Positions 9,709 through 19,153 of a DNA stretch of 64,000 bases are shown piece after piece. The notes under the pieces are model-generated. The model ran no database searches. It saw only the letters and a list, made by a program, of their open reading frames with translations, and had not been told where the DNA came from. Positions within the stretch are counted from its first letter, which is position 1; every line of letters begins with the position of its first letter. Source of the stretch: Chloroflexus sp. Y-396-1 (GTDB lineage Bacteria > Chloroflexota > Chloroflexia > Chloroflexales > Chloroflexaceae); contig NZ_KI911784.1 in NCBI RefSeq assembly GCF_000516515.1, positions 3,882,633 through 3,946,632 of the forward strand, read 5' to 3'. Made by a program: the position numbers and the translations under genes.

Positions 9709-10566
9709 ATGAGCGATCTCAGTCAAACGATCGATGAACAACTGGCTGTGGCGATTGATCCATGGCTCCAACATATGACCTGGCGCCGCGACTTTAGCGC
9801 GTGGCGTGAGCGTCGGTTACATCAAGAGCATTATCAAGCCGAACGCCTGGCCCAGGTTCGGCGGGTGATGGGGGAGGTGCAATCGCTGCGTGTGCTTGAT
9901 CTAGGGGCCGGAATGGGAGGTTTTGCCGTTGCTGCGGCATTGGCCGGTGCACGGGTCACAGCGTGTGAGTACAATCCGGCCTACTGTCGCATTATTCGGC
10001 TGCGGGCGGCGCGTTATCGGTTGTCTCTACCGATTATCAATGCTGCCGGTGAAGCCTTACCATTACCCAATGCCGCATTTGATCTGGTAGTTGCCTGGGA
10101 TGTAATCGAGCATGTCAAAGACCCGGTAGCGGTCTTACGCGAATTGGCCCGCGTGTTGCGGCCAGGTGGTCATGCGTTGATTACGGCAATTAATCGCCGG
10201 GCCTGGATCGATCCGCATTACCACATGCGAGGGATCAACTGGTTACCCAGACCACTGGCTGAACTGGTGATTGAGCTACGTGGTCGAACGAAGCGAGGAG
10301 CTGCCTTTCGTGATATGCAGCGGCTGAGCGAAATGCACTATTTTCACTACCACGAACTGGTACGTCTGTGCAATCAATTGGGCTTTACCGTGACCGATCT
10401 ACGAGAACAGGCGTTGCTGGCCGGTCAGTTACCAAGTCGGAAACCACTTCGACGGGCGATACGGCGTGTGTTGCGCCGGATGGGGCTTGAGCAGACCGCC
10501 TATCGCTGGCAACGGCGTTTCTACGCCGGCATGTTCGAGCTAGATTTGTGCAAGGAGGGTGTATGA
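9709..10566 (+). CDS. Class I SAM-dependent methyltransferase
   Basis: This 285-aa protein has motif I VLDLGAGMGG near residue 64, an acidic residue after strand 2 (CEYNP), motif II-like FDLVVAWDVIEHV and motif III-like RVLRPGGHALI, which is a standard Rossmann methyltransferase of the Methyltransf_11 type. It begins 12 nt after the membrane protein and overlaps the flippase start by four bases. By context it may methylate a sugar or lipid-linked glycan; the substrate is inferred only. Confidence 0.85.
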   Translation: MSDLSQTIDEQLAVAIDPWLQHMTWRRDFSAWRERRLHQEHYQAERLAQVRRVMGEVQSLRVLDLGAGMGGFAVAAALAGARVTACEYNPAYCRIIRLRAARYRLSLPIINAAGEALPLPNAAFDLVVAWDVIEHVKDPVAVLRELARVLRPGGHALITAINRRAWIDPHYHMRGINWLPRPLAELVIELRGRTKRGAAFRDMQRLSEMHYFHYHELVRLCNQLGFTVTDLREQALLAGQLPSRKPLRRAIRRVLRRMGLEQTAYRWQRRFYAGMFELDLCKEGV

Positions 10567-12218
10567 CGACCCGACGTCCGTCGTTAGCGACTCAGGTGTC
10601 GCAGGCGGTGTTGTGGAATACCCTCTTCGCACCGTTACGCTTACTGGCCGAAATCATCGCCACGCTGATTAAGCTCAATCAGCTTTCGCAGGCTGGCTTT
10701 GGTCTGATTACCCTAGTGCGCGGTGCAAGCAATCTGTTCGGAACCGCGCTCGATCTGGGTATTGCCCGTGCACTCCCGAAATATATTCCTGAAACCGAAC
10801 GTGCTGGCGGTGCACGGGCAACACGACGTCTCTTTGTGCTGGTCGCCAGTTTACAGTTGCTGATTCTTATTATCATTGCCACAGGTCTGGCCCTGACTCA
10901 CCGCCAGATCGAAGCGTATTTGCAAGGTCTGTTACGCGGTGAGGTGAGCGTCGAAGCTGCTGCTCGAGCCGAGCTGAGCCAATTTGTGGCCGAGTTCCAC
11001 TGGTTTATTATCGCAGCGATTGTTATTTTGTTGGGTCTGGGGGCGATCTACGATTTGCTCATGGCGGTACTGAGTAGCTTCTTCCGCCAAAAGGCCTGGA
11101 ATAGCATCACGTTAGTGGCCGGATTGCTCCCACAAGTGTTGGTTGTCATTGCTATCCTGGCTCTCCCTGATCGCTGGGACATTCCTGGTGTGTTGGTCGC
11201 AATGATTGTTGCGCCAGCCATTGCAGTGATGCTGGCTGGCTGGCAAGTCTGGCGCTTACAGGCTAGTCTGGCTGGCGAACCCGGTGGAGGTCTGCTTGCC
11301 GATCTGCGTGACGGATTACGTGACTTACGGCAAGCTCTTCCGCCTGGCTTCATCCGCTACGCCGGTGTCTCGTATTTAATGACGGCAACCGATTTCATTG
11401 CCAGTTTTGAGTTTGTCAACTTTTTCAATCGTGATATTCGTGATGTCTCGTTGTTAGCTGCCGGTGCGTTGCTGGTACGTATGTCGCTCAGCTATCTTTA
11501 CACGCCGTTGGTTGGTGTGCAGGTACCGCTCTTTACGCGGGTACGTCAGGGCGAAGGCGGCACTACCAACGGTGCGTACCAGTCGCTGATCCGCTTGCAG
11601 TTGTTGTTGATGGTGCCGGGTGGAGTTGGTTTAATCTTGTTAGCTGCGCCGGGGTTGCTGGTCATCAGTCCGCAGTATCTCGACGCCGCGCCGATCGTGT
11701 GGGTATTGACCCCCTGTCTGTTTGGTGAGAGTATGCTCACCACCGCTCACAACGCACTAATGGTCAATGAACGTCTCAAGGTGGTGATTACTGCTCGACT
11801 GGCAGCGCTACTCACGGTGATCGTACTTGCATTCTGGCTTCCGGCCCAGTTTGGCCTGATCGGGATGGCGCTGACTTTCGGCCTGGCGCGGATAGCCGCA
11901 GGTCTCTGGGTGACACTGGCTGGTATGCGTTATCTAGGGCTGCGCTGGCCGTGGCGCTTTACTTTGCGGGTGAGTGGGGCGACGATCCTGATGGCCATCG
12001 TGGTTGCTGTTTTGCGCAACCTGATCATTGTCCCAATTGACACGGTTGACCTTATCGTTCGCTTGGGGCTGGCCCTGCAATTATTGATGTTAGCCGGTAT
12101 TGGTGCGCTGTGCTTTCTCGTTGCCCTGCGCCTATTCGGTGGATTGGAGCCGGCTGATCGCACGCAAGTGCTACAGTGGCGTCTTCCTTTCCGCCAATTG
12201 CTGCAACGCCTGATTTGA
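10563..12218 (+). CDS. Polysaccharide or lipid-linked glycan flippase (Wzx/MOP-like)
   Basis: The product is 551 aa. The ATG at 10563 is preceded by AAGGAGGG and overlaps the previous stop (ATGA). There are about 12-14 hydrophobic segments. The N-terminal region (LNQLSQAGFGLITLVRGASNLFGTALDLGI) resembles the first helices of polysaccharide flippases, where membrane-anchored oligosaccharides are turned over to the outer face. The neighbours, two GT-C-like proteins and two GT4 enzymes, support an O-antigen-like or glycolipid export role. The precise substrate is unknown. Confidence 0.8.
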   Translation: MTTRRPSLATQVSQAVLWNTLFAPLRLLAEIIATLIKLNQLSQAGFGLITLVRGASNLFGTALDLGIARALPKYIPETERAGGARATRRLFVLVASLQLLILIIIATGLALTHRQIEAYLQGLLRGEVSVEAAARAELSQFVAEFHWFIIAAIVILLGLGAIYDLLMAVLSSFFRQKAWNSITLVAGLLPQVLVVIAILALPDRWDIPGVLVAMIVAPAIAVMLAGWQVWRLQASLAGEPGGGLLADLRDGLRDLRQALPPGFIRYAGVSYLMTATDFIASFEFVNFFNRDIRDVSLLAAGALLVRMSLSYLYTPLVGVQVPLFTRVRQGEGGTTNGAYQSLIRLQLLLMVPGGVGLILLAAPGLLVISPQYLDAAPIVWVLTPCLFGESMLTTAHNALMVNERLKVVITARLAALLTVIVLAFWLPAQFGLIGMALTFGLARIAAGLWVTLAGMRYLGLRWPWRFTLRVSGATILMAIVVAVLRNLIIVPIDTVDLIVRLGLALQLLMLAGIGALCFLVALRLFGGLEPADRTQVLQWRLPFRQLLQRLI

Positions 12219-12227
12219 GGATTGACC

Positions 12228-14459
12228 ATGATGCGTGGCGACCAACGCCTGATGACGGAGATGATCCGTCCGTGGTTTGCGCTAAACTATGCTCAAAAAA
12301 TTGCTCTGCTGCAAGGAGTTATGGCATACCTGACAATCGCACTACTGATCGTTGGTATCAACTGGTTGGTGGCGAATGTTGGTCAGCCGTTGACGCTGGC
12401 GCCGGCGAGTGCTAGCCGCTGGCTTCTGAATGGATTAAACCAGGTTGAGCTGAGTGAATTTGGCGATTTTCGCTGGACAACTGGCGAGAGTCGGTTGTGC
12501 GTTGAAGGTGTTGGCTACGCACCACGGAGTTTGGTCAGTGTGCGGTTGGCGGGGGCGTATGCGCGCTCGCTTGGTACTGAGACAGTGACGCTGGTTGCCG
12601 GTCATACGATGCCGGTAACGGTGGATTTGGTGCCTGAGTTGCGCCGTTATACGCTCTTAACCGGTATCGATCAACAATCGGCTACGCACGTCTGTCTTAC
12701 CATTCAAAGCAATGCAGTGCGTGATCCGAACAATCCCCGCTGGTTGGGCGTACCGTTCTACGGCTTGAAGGTACAGCCGCTGCCCGCAGCCGCCCCAGTG
12801 ATGCCCGATCTGGCTTCTCTAGCGACCGGTCTCACCCTGGCGCTCGGATGGCTGGCCATTCTCCATCTGAGTGGCGTGCCACTTTTGGTAGCAACGACGA
12901 TAGTTGCTACCAAAAGTGGTCTGGTCGGGTATAGTCTGATCAGTGGTCTGGTACCGTTTGGTGCTGGCACACTACGCTGGGCATTGCCAACTATTATCGG
13001 CATTTGGTTCGGTGTAGCCGGATTGCTGGCCGCTCGCTCTCCCCGTCTTCGCCAGAACCGATTTAACGATCTGCTGGTCACGCTCTGCTGGGGGATGGTT
13101 ATATTGGGCACATTCTGGCTCTTACAACAGATCAGCGGTCATCGTGGGGTCTGGCCGCTTAAGTCGCGGATCGACCCGTCGTTTACCTGGTGGGTATTTT
13201 TCCCAATCGCGCTTGCCATCGGCTGGTTTGCATTCGGATTACGGTGGCTGACCCGTCCGCTCTCGGCAGGGGTGGTTGTGATGTATACCCTGGGAGGGGC
13301 ACTGGCGTTACCGGTTTTATTTGACATAACTGTTCATGGAATTGATGCGCCGATTGCGCTCTTTCGTGACAGTCCTTATGAATATCTGCGTGATACACCG
13401 CAGGTTGCCGGTGATCCGCTAGGGTTTCTGAACAAATTTGAAACAATTGCAGCAGGGTTGTCGGTTCACGGCAGCACCCATCCACCTGGCGCTATCTTGT
13501 TTTTGTGGCTGATCGAACAAGTGTTTGGACCAGGAGCGGTTGCTACCAGTTGGATCACCATCGGACTGACTGCCTTCATACCACTGGTTGCGGTCTGGTT
13601 AGGCTGGCAGATCGGTGGTAGTCGTCTGGCCTTGGCTGCCGGGATGTTGGCCGTAGTGTTGCCTGGTCAGATGATCTACGGCGTCACGTCACTCGATGGC
13701 GTTTTTAGCCTGTTGATTGCCGCTGGCGCAGCCGCTTTTTTTCTTGCCCTCGAACCACCCTACCGATTATGGTTGGCGGTAGTTGCCGGTTTGTGCATCG
13801 CAGCGGCATTGTTTATGACCTACGCAACCACGCAACTCTTCTTCTTTGGTGTAGCCGCAGCTAGCTTTGCCCTTGTCCGTTATATCCCTCACATAGGTTG
13901 GCGTACTGTATTGGTCGGGGTTGTCCGCCAGGGAGCAATAACCGCTGGGATCATTATCGGTATCTACCTTATCCTCTTCATGGCTACCGGTTTCAACGTG
14001 ATTAGCGCATCACGCATTGCGACCCAGATCAATGGTGAAATGATGGGTCGTTTTCGCGAATATGGGCCACCGCCTACACCATTTCTGCCCCCGAGTTACG
14101 ACTACTATCTACGGTTTGCGGCTGCTAATCTGGTTTCATATCTGGCTTTCCTTACTCCTTGGGGATTGGCGGCGCTGAGTAGTCTCTTTTTGAAGGCTGG
14201 TACAGTAGGCTGGCAGCCACTTTGGGCTGCATTGTTGGGGGCGTTAGGAGCGTTGGTGCTTGGTATGTGGCTGAGTGGTCTGTTCAATCGCGAGGTCGAA
14301 CGGATCTGGATGTTCACCTATCCGTTCGTGGCAGTACTGGTTGCTTATCAGCTCGGTGATGGTTCAGTGGCGCAACTCCGTTGGCGTTTGATCATCTATT
14401 TAGGGCTAACTCTGGCATTCTTTGTCATTATGAAGTTAACACTCTACACAATCTGGTAG
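12228..14459 (+). CDS. Polytopic membrane protein, putative GT-C glycosyltransferase
   Basis: The product is 743 aa. The start at ATG 12228 has GAGG seven bases upstream; a TTG at 12222 is less likely. A first membrane helix is followed by about 130 residues of soluble sequence, then about 11 hydrophobic segments. A loop with DSPYEYLRDTP and HGSTHPPGA resembles the acidic and His/Pro loops of GT-C enzymes that use polyprenyl-phosphate sugars. It is co-directional with and 3 nt from the next glycosyltransferase. A perfect 17-bp inverted repeat lies inside the gene at 12879-12919. The biochemical role is inferred from context. Confidence 0.6.
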   Translation: MMRGDQRLMTEMIRPWFALNYAQKIALLQGVMAYLTIALLIVGINWLVANVGQPLTLAPASASRWLLNGLNQVELSEFGDFRWTTGESRLCVEGVGYAPRSLVSVRLAGAYARSLGTETVTLVAGHTMPVTVDLVPELRRYTLLTGIDQQSATHVCLTIQSNAVRDPNNPRWLGVPFYGLKVQPLPAAAPVMPDLASLATGLTLALGWLAILHLSGVPLLVATTIVATKSGLVGYSLISGLVPFGAGTLRWALPTIIGIWFGVAGLLAARSPRLRQNRFNDLLVTLCWGMVILGTFWLLQQISGHRGVWPLKSRIDPSFTWWVFFPIALAIGWFAFGLRWLTRPLSAGVVVMYTLGGALALPVLFDITVHGIDAPIALFRDSPYEYLRDTPQVAGDPLGFLNKFETIAAGLSVHGSTHPPGAILFLWLIEQVFGPGAVATSWITIGLTAFIPLVAVWLGWQIGGSRLALAAGMLAVVLPGQMIYGVTSLDGVFSLLIAAGAAAFFLALEPPYRLWLAVVAGLCIAAALFMTYATTQLFFFGVAAASFALVRYIPHIGWRTVLVGVVRQGAITAGIIIGIYLILFMATGFNVISASRIATQINGEMMGRFREYGPPPTPFLPPSYDYYLRFAAANLVSYLAFLTPWGLAALSSLFLKAGTVGWQPLWAALLGALGALVLGMWLSGLFNREVERIWMFTYPFVAVLVAYQLGDGSVAQLRWRLIIYLGLTLAFFVIMKLTLYTIW
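12879..12919. repeat. Perfect 17-bp inverted repeat inside a coding gene
   Basis: CCACTTTTGGTAGCAAC (12879-12895) is repeated in inverse as GTTGCTACCAAAAGTGG (12903-12919) with a 7-nt loop GACGATA. It encodes part of a membrane segment (LLVATTIVATKSG) without breaking the frame and has no T-tract after it. Confidence 0.9.
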
Positions 14460-14462
14460 TCT

Positions 14463-15599
14463 ATGCGTATTGCCCTTTACAATCTGACAACGACCACCAA
14501 GATTGGCGGAGTTGAGAGCTTTGTCTGGGATCTGGCCCGTGAGCTGGCGAAAAGAGGCCATGCGGTTGATATTCTCGGTGGGGTTGGGAAGCGACGCGAG
14601 GTTGCACCAGGTGTTCACGTTTTCACTTTCCCCTATATTTCACGTCGGTTTTGGCAGGCGTTCCCTCTGCTCCGGCGTGCCTACGCTGAAGCCAAGCTTC
14701 TTGAGCGGTTGACAATGGCGATTGCCGCATTGCCAACCCTGGTGCGCGGGAAATATCAGATCATTCACCTGCAAAAACCGTATGATCTGGCGCCTGCCCT
14801 ACTGGCCCGACGACTTAGTGGGGCGCGAGTGATTCTTGGGTGCCACGGTGAAGACTTCTACCGTGGCGACCGATGGCTGGCCCGCCAGGTTGATGGCGCC
14901 GTTTCTTGTTCACGCTTCAACGCCCAAACCATCGCTCGTCGCTATGGTTTTGCGCCGGAAGTGGTTTTCAACGGGATCGACACGAGTCTGTTTCACCCAC
15001 AACCACCCGATCCAACCCTACGGACACGTCTCGCTTTGCCGCCAACCGCGCCGTTATTGCTGTTCGTCGGTCGGTTGCAGCCGTGGAAAGGGGTTGAGAC
15101 GGCGATCCGTGCGCTACCCCAGATCGATCATGCGATTCTGCTGATTGCCGGTGATGGTGAAGACCGGCCCCGCCTTTCAGCGCTTACGTATGAGCTTGGG
15201 CTGGCCGATCGGGTGCGCTTTCTGGGGAATGTCCCTAGACAGCAACTGCCAACGTTATATGCCTCGGTTGATCTGCTGGTAGCAACCAGCTACGCAAGCG
15301 AAACCTTTGGGATTGGGCCGGTCGAAGCACAGGCCTGTGGTCTCCCAGTTGTGGCCACTCGTTTTGGCGGCTTTCCTGAGGTGGTAGCCGATGGTCAAAC
15401 CGGTTTACTGGTACCACCGCGTGATCCGGTGGCACTGGCGAATGCGGTAAACTCGTTACTGAACGATCCGGTGCGACGGGCGGCGCTGGCCGCCGCCGCA
15501 CCAGTCTGGGCAGCACAGTTTGCCTGGCCGGCAGTTGTTGATCGGATTGAAGCTGTTTATCGAGCAGTGCTGCAAGAGACAGCACAACAGCACAAGTGA
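14463..15599 (+). CDS. Glycosyltransferase family 4
   Basis: This 378-aa GT-B enzyme has a glycine-rich N-terminal loop (TTKIGGVESFVWDLA), the nucleotide-binding strand LLFVGRLQPWKGVET near residue 200, and the C-terminal E-x7-E-type region SETFGIGPVEAQACGLPVVAT. Such enzymes retain configuration and transfer a sugar from a nucleotide donor to a lipid or glycan in the cytoplasm. It begins 3 nt after the GT-C-like gene, so it belongs to the same operon. The sugar and acceptor are not predictable. Confidence 0.88.
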   Translation: MRIALYNLTTTTKIGGVESFVWDLARELAKRGHAVDILGGVGKRREVAPGVHVFTFPYISRRFWQAFPLLRRAYAEAKLLERLTMAIAALPTLVRGKYQIIHLQKPYDLAPALLARRLSGARVILGCHGEDFYRGDRWLARQVDGAVSCSRFNAQTIARRYGFAPEVVFNGIDTSLFHPQPPDPTLRTRLALPPTAPLLLFVGRLQPWKGVETAIRALPQIDHAILLIAGDGEDRPRLSALTYELGLADRVRFLGNVPRQQLPTLYASVDLLVATSYASETFGIGPVEAQACGLPVVATRFGGFPEVVADGQTGLLVPPRDPVALANAVNSLLNDPVRRAALAAAAPVWAAQFAWPAVVDRIEAVYRAVLQETAQQHK

Positions 15600-16090
15600 G
15601 GAATCAGGCGCAGAACATTCCTCTCTGCCACCTGCGTCGGTACGCGGATCGGATGCGCGAGTACTGACGTTCGCTGCTACCGGTTCTACCAGCGGAATGC
15701 GTGGTGTTTCATACCAATTCCTGTCCGCGAAAACCGGCTATCCTGATGCGTGGACGAAGCGTGGCGTGTTCCAGCAGTTACCCCCTGCCCCCACTTGCGC
15801 GGGGGCAGAGGTGATAGGTACTGATGCTCTACCCTATGGGTTACAGCCGCTCACCACACTCGCGGGCTGAAGGCCCGCGCACCCAGGTGACCACGTGAAG
15901 CGAGAGTCATCGGCCGCAGGGACAGGAACGTCTTCGGTATCCCGAAGCAGCGAATGCGGCAAAATCCTTTCTGATCCACGGTTCTACTTAACAGAATCGG
16001 TATGACATATCAGTTTAGCAGTATGATACACGGTTGTCACAGACAGAATTGGTCAAACGTCTTCGGAATGACTTTCTCGTGAAACATGGT
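15600..16090. other. Intergenic region with dispersed palindromic repeats
   Basis: About 490 nt without a gene. It holds CTGCCCCC/GGGGGCAG (15785-15808) and CGCGGGC/GCCCGCG (15861-15879), followed by GCACCCAGG, a repeat also seen near 19117 and 41399. It ends with a segment around 16018-16052 (GATACACGG.. CACAGACA..ATTGGT) that recurs at 41525-41555. Confidence 0.6.
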
Positions 16091-17311
16091 ATGCGCATTC
16101 TGATCATTGGTTTGGGTGGCGTCAGCCGCAACTTTCGGAACTGGCCTGAACGCACGTTAGGTCAGGCTCTGGTGTCTGCCGGTCACGAAGTGATGGCCCT
16201 CACATACTGGCAGCCCGATCAACCACATCTTGGTCTTTCGGCACGGTTTGAAGAAATCGACGGAATTATCGTGCGACGGGTGCGTCCGCAACTCTGGCCC
16301 GGTTATGAAACCATTGCTGCACTTGAGTCGCTACCACGCCCGGATATTGCCCATGTCATTCACCCCCGCAACGTATTGGCTTTGCAGGCAGTACGCTGGT
16401 TGCGTCGACGAGGTATTCCGATAGTGTGGACGTGGCTCGGCCCGTATCACGATCGTTGGCTGGTTGCTGACCGCGAACGTCCTTACGAGTCATCAGTGCA
16501 TCCCGAACGGTTAATTTACTCATTTCGCCAACTCATCCGGCGCGGATTACAAGATGGCAACTGGCGTGATCACTGGCGAAACTACGCTATTCACCGCCCC
16601 CTGCGTGATGTCACTGCCTTCATTCCCTGTTCACACCATGAAGCGCAGGTGTTACGTGCTCTTGGTTTTACCCAACCGATGACCGTTGTCCCTCTCTGGC
16701 TCGACATGGATTTTATGACCGGGACCTCGCCAATGCTGGAGTTGAACGTAACACCACCGATCATTCCCTACATCGGCCAACTGACTCCGCGCAAGGGTTA
16801 TGATCTGCTCGTCGCAGCAATGCCAGCAGTGATTGCGCGCTACCCGCAAGCCAGTTTTGTCTTTGTCACCCATAACCCTGCTCAGCGCACCGAATTACAA
16901 CGTCTTGCCGAGAAGGCTGGCGTCGCTGCTAATCTCCACTTTCTTGGTACTCTGAGTGAAGAACAGAAGCTGGCGCTTTTGCGGGCCAGCGCTATCTTAC
17001 CTTTTCCATCGCGTTACGAAGGGTTTGGTCTACCCATCTTGGAGGGTATGGCCGCTGGTGTACCGGTTATCAGCACTGACATCCCGGTCATTAACGAACT
17101 CATTCGTGATGGTGAAGATGGTTTGCTTGTGCCCTATAACGACGCGGCTGCGTTAGCGAACGCGATGCTACGTGTGCTCGATGACGCCACTTTACGCGCT
17201 CGATTGATAGCCGGTGGTCAACGGGCAATACGTGAGCGCTTCGCGCCTCAACAGTTGGTTGCTCAGGTATTGGCGACCTATCGACTGGTACGGGAGATAG
17301 AAGGTGCGTGA
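16091..17311 (+). CDS. Glycosyltransferase family 4
   Basis: The product is about 406 aa from the ATG at 16091 (MRILIIGLGGVSRNF). The frame is open to a TTG at 16034, but those bases belong to a dispersed repeat, so the shorter form is preferred; a GTG at 16079 is also possible. It shows the GT-B donor-site segment IPYIGQLTPRKGYDLL and RYEGFGLPILEGMAAGVPVIS. It likely works with the upstream glycan cluster, although about 490 nt of repeat-rich DNA separates them. Confidence 0.83.
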   Translation: MRILIIGLGGVSRNFRNWPERTLGQALVSAGHEVMALTYWQPDQPHLGLSARFEEIDGIIVRRVRPQLWPGYETIAALESLPRPDIAHVIHPRNVLALQAVRWLRRRGIPIVWTWLGPYHDRWLVADRERPYESSVHPERLIYSFRQLIRRGLQDGNWRDHWRNYAIHRPLRDVTAFIPCSHHEAQVLRALGFTQPMTVVPLWLDMDFMTGTSPMLELNVTPPIIPYIGQLTPRKGYDLLVAAMPAVIARYPQASFVFVTHNPAQRTELQRLAEKAGVAANLHFLGTLSEEQKLALLRASAILPFPSRYEGFGLPILEGMAAGVPVISTDIPVINELIRDGEDGLLVPYNDAAALANAMLRVLDDATLRARLIAGGQRAIRERFAPQQLVAQVLATYRLVREIEGA

Positions 17312-17367
17312 AAGAGGCGAATTCCCCACTTCCACCACCTTCGTATCCCTGTGTGGCTCGATTCGCT

Positions 17368-17397
17368 CCCCTTCCGCTTCCCGTGTGGAAGAAGGGG
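17368..17397. repeat. GC-rich hairpin of a dispersed repeat family
   Basis: CCCCTTC..TTCC pairs with GGAA..GAAGGGG, followed by CTGGGGGAAGGTGAGGG. The same hairpin plus tail occurs at 41668-41722 and 53829-53868. Confidence 0.65.
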
Positions 17398-17469
17398 CTG
17401 GGGGAAGGTGAGGGAGATAGACGCGCTATGCAGCACGGGCGCCAAACATGTTGCGCGGAAGCGCATCGT

Positions 17470-17498
17470 TTGACATTCCCTTGCGGTCGTGGTAGGAT
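17470..17498 (+). promoter_or_regulatory. Sigma-70-type promoter of the tRNA-Ala pair
   Basis: TTGACA (17470-17475), a 17-nt spacer and TAGGAT (17493-17498) end 16 nt before the first tRNA base, an appropriate distance for a tRNA transcript start. Confidence 0.75.
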
Positions 17499-17514
17499 AA
17501 AACGGCGTGAGCGC

Positions 17515-17590
17515 GGGGGTGTAGCTCAGTTGGAAGAGCGCGACAATCGCACTGTCGAGGTCAGGGGTTCGAATCCCCTCACCTCCACCA
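17515..17590 (+). tRNA. tRNA-Ala (anticodon CGC)
   Basis: A complete 76-nt cloverleaf. The acceptor stem is GGGGGTG/CACCTCC, the D arm GCTC/GAGC, the anticodon stem CGACA/TGTCG with loop ATCGCAC (anticodon CGC, reading GCG), and the T arm AGGGG/CCCCT with TTCGAAT. The CCA end is encoded. Confidence 0.93.
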
Positions 17591-17596
17591 GGGTAA

Positions 17597-17672
17597 GGGG
17601 CCATAGCTCAGTTGGAAGAGCGCAACACTGGCAGTGTTGAGGTCAGGGGTTCGAATCCCCTTGGCTCCACCA
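17597..17672 (+). tRNA. tRNA-Ala (anticodon GGC)
   Basis: A complete 76-nt cloverleaf, 6 nt after the first tRNA. The acceptor stem is GGGGCCA/TGGCTCC, the anticodon stem CAACA/TGTTG with loop CTGGCAG (anticodon GGC, reading GCC/GCU), and the T arm AGGGG/CCCCT. CCA is encoded. The D and T arms match the neighbouring tRNA-Ala(CGC), so the pair probably arose by duplication. Confidence 0.94.
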
Positions 17673-17681
17673 TCATCAATT

Positions 17682-17709
17682 CGCCGCCTTGTGGCGGCGC
17701 TTTTGTTTT
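17682..17709 (+). terminator. Intrinsic terminator of the tRNA-Ala operon
   Basis: CGCCGCC (17682-17688), loop TTGT, GGCGGCG (17693-17699), then CTTTTGTTTT. It ends the tRNA transcript before the asparaginase gene. Confidence 0.85.
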
Positions 17710-17744
17710 CAGTTTGTAAGGAAACAGCAGGTGAACCGGTGACA

Positions 17745-18638
17745 ATGGAATCATCACAGGCGATCATTGTGCATGGTGGCGCGTGGGCTATTCCTGATGA
17801 TCAGGTAACGGCCCACATCGCCGGCTGTACGGCAGCCCGTACCGCTGGCTGGCAGATTCTTCAGCAGGGAGGTAGCGCACTCGATGCAGTTGAAGCAGCA
17901 GTCCGAGTGATGGAAGACGACCCAATTTTTGATGCTGGTACCGGATCAGTATTGACCAGTGCCGGTACGGTTGAACTCGATGCTGCCCTGATGGATGGAC
18001 GAACCCTGCGCTACGGTGCAGTGGCCGGATTACGCCGAATCCGCAACCCAATCACGCTGGCACGCTATGTGTTGCAGGGGCCGGCAACGATGCTGGTTGG
18101 TACGGGTGCCGAGGAGTTTGCGGCAACGGTTGGTATTCCCTTTTGCGATAATGCCGATCTGATCGTGGAACGTGAACGACGCTTGTGGCTCGAATGGAAA
18201 GCGCAAGGTGCGCCGCCACCTCCTCCTGCTAGTGGTCACGATACAGTTGGTGCGATTGCCCTTGACCGCGAAGGAAATTTGGTGGCGGCTAATTCAACTG
18301 GTGGCACGCCGTTTAAGCTGCCGGGTCGGGTCGGTGATACTCCGCTGGTTGGGTGTGGATTGTACGCAACTCCTGTTGGTGCGGCAGTGTGTACTGGTTG
18401 GGGCGAGTCGATCACACGAGTGGCCCTGGCGCGAAGAGTGGTTGAGTTACTCGAAGATGGTCTGCCTCCACAGGTGGCTGCCGAGCGTGGGATTCATCTG
18501 TTAGCCGAACTGGTCTCCGGTGGCCGTGGTGGCGTTATTGTCCTGACGCCGGATGGCGAGGTTGGCCTGGCGTGGAACACGCCACGAATGGCGTATGCCT
18601 ACATAACCAGCCATGGTACGGCTCAGGCTGGCGTGTAA
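17745..18638 (+). CDS. Isoaspartyl peptidase / type 2 L-asparaginase (Ntn hydrolase)
   Basis: The product is 297 aa from the ATG at 17745; the upstream open frame lies in the tRNA and is not coding. The N-terminal IIVHGGAWAIPD and the catalytic GHDTVGAIALD, with Thr at about residue 167, define this family. The proenzyme cleaves itself before this Thr, which then hydrolyses isoaspartyl peptides or asparagine. NSTGGTPFKLPGRVGDTP supplies the conserved substrate-binding segment. A PPPPP run just before the cleavage site is an ordinary linker variation. It appears to be a single-gene unit placed after the tRNA terminator. Confidence 0.92.
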   Translation: MESSQAIIVHGGAWAIPDDQVTAHIAGCTAARTAGWQILQQGGSALDAVEAAVRVMEDDPIFDAGTGSVLTSAGTVELDAALMDGRTLRYGAVAGLRRIRNPITLARYVLQGPATMLVGTGAEEFAATVGIPFCDNADLIVERERRLWLEWKAQGAPPPPPASGHDTVGAIALDREGNLVAANSTGGTPFKLPGRVGDTPLVGCGLYATPVGAAVCTGWGESITRVALARRVVELLEDGLPPQVAAERGIHLLAELVSGGRGGVIVLTPDGEVGLAWNTPRMAYAYITSHGTAQAGV

Positions 18639-19153
18639 GGGTGGATCGCCCGACAGGAGCGACTTCTCACCATGATGCATGATGGGGGTACAGAAGTGTG
18701 GCAGTGCTATGCTACCACAGAACGATCCATTCGGCATTTGTGGGGGGACAGATCGATGGATAGCACCCGATGGCCGACTAGTAGAGGCATGGCGCCGCCG
18801 TGCCTCTACAGGGATGATCGAACGGTATAGGCGATGATTAACCACCCGCATTGCCCATCAAGTGCATTCGATACCTATTGTCCCATGGGGGCGGTTCCCG
18901 AGCCGCCCCTCTATTGGTTTGATCCGAAACACCCTTCTGGAATGAGCGGTAAGGCATACCAGCTCCGCTCCATCAAGGAGACTCGGTTTCCGATTTTCGG
19001 ATAGGCACTGCCAGTGTGATCGATACCTCGGTTTTTTCGATCACATTTGAACATTACAAACAAACATTTTGAGCAGTTGTATCATGGGTTTATCGAGCTG
19101 CGATTGCTCAACCAGCGAGCCGGAGGCTCGCGTACCCAGGACGGCGATGCGTA
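18639..19153. other. Intergenic region with hairpins and a duplicated 37-nt segment
   Basis: No gene is seen. It contains GTAGAGGCA/TGCCTCTAC (18781-18809), a GGGGCGG-N-CCGCCCC type hairpin near 18890-18912, and a copy of the HepT gene 3' end at 19079-19115. Confidence 0.6.

Noticed and set aside
16018..16052. Extended N-terminus of the GT4 protein from TTG 16034
   Set aside because: These bases are a copy of a dispersed repeat also found at 41525-41555, so they are unlikely to be coding.
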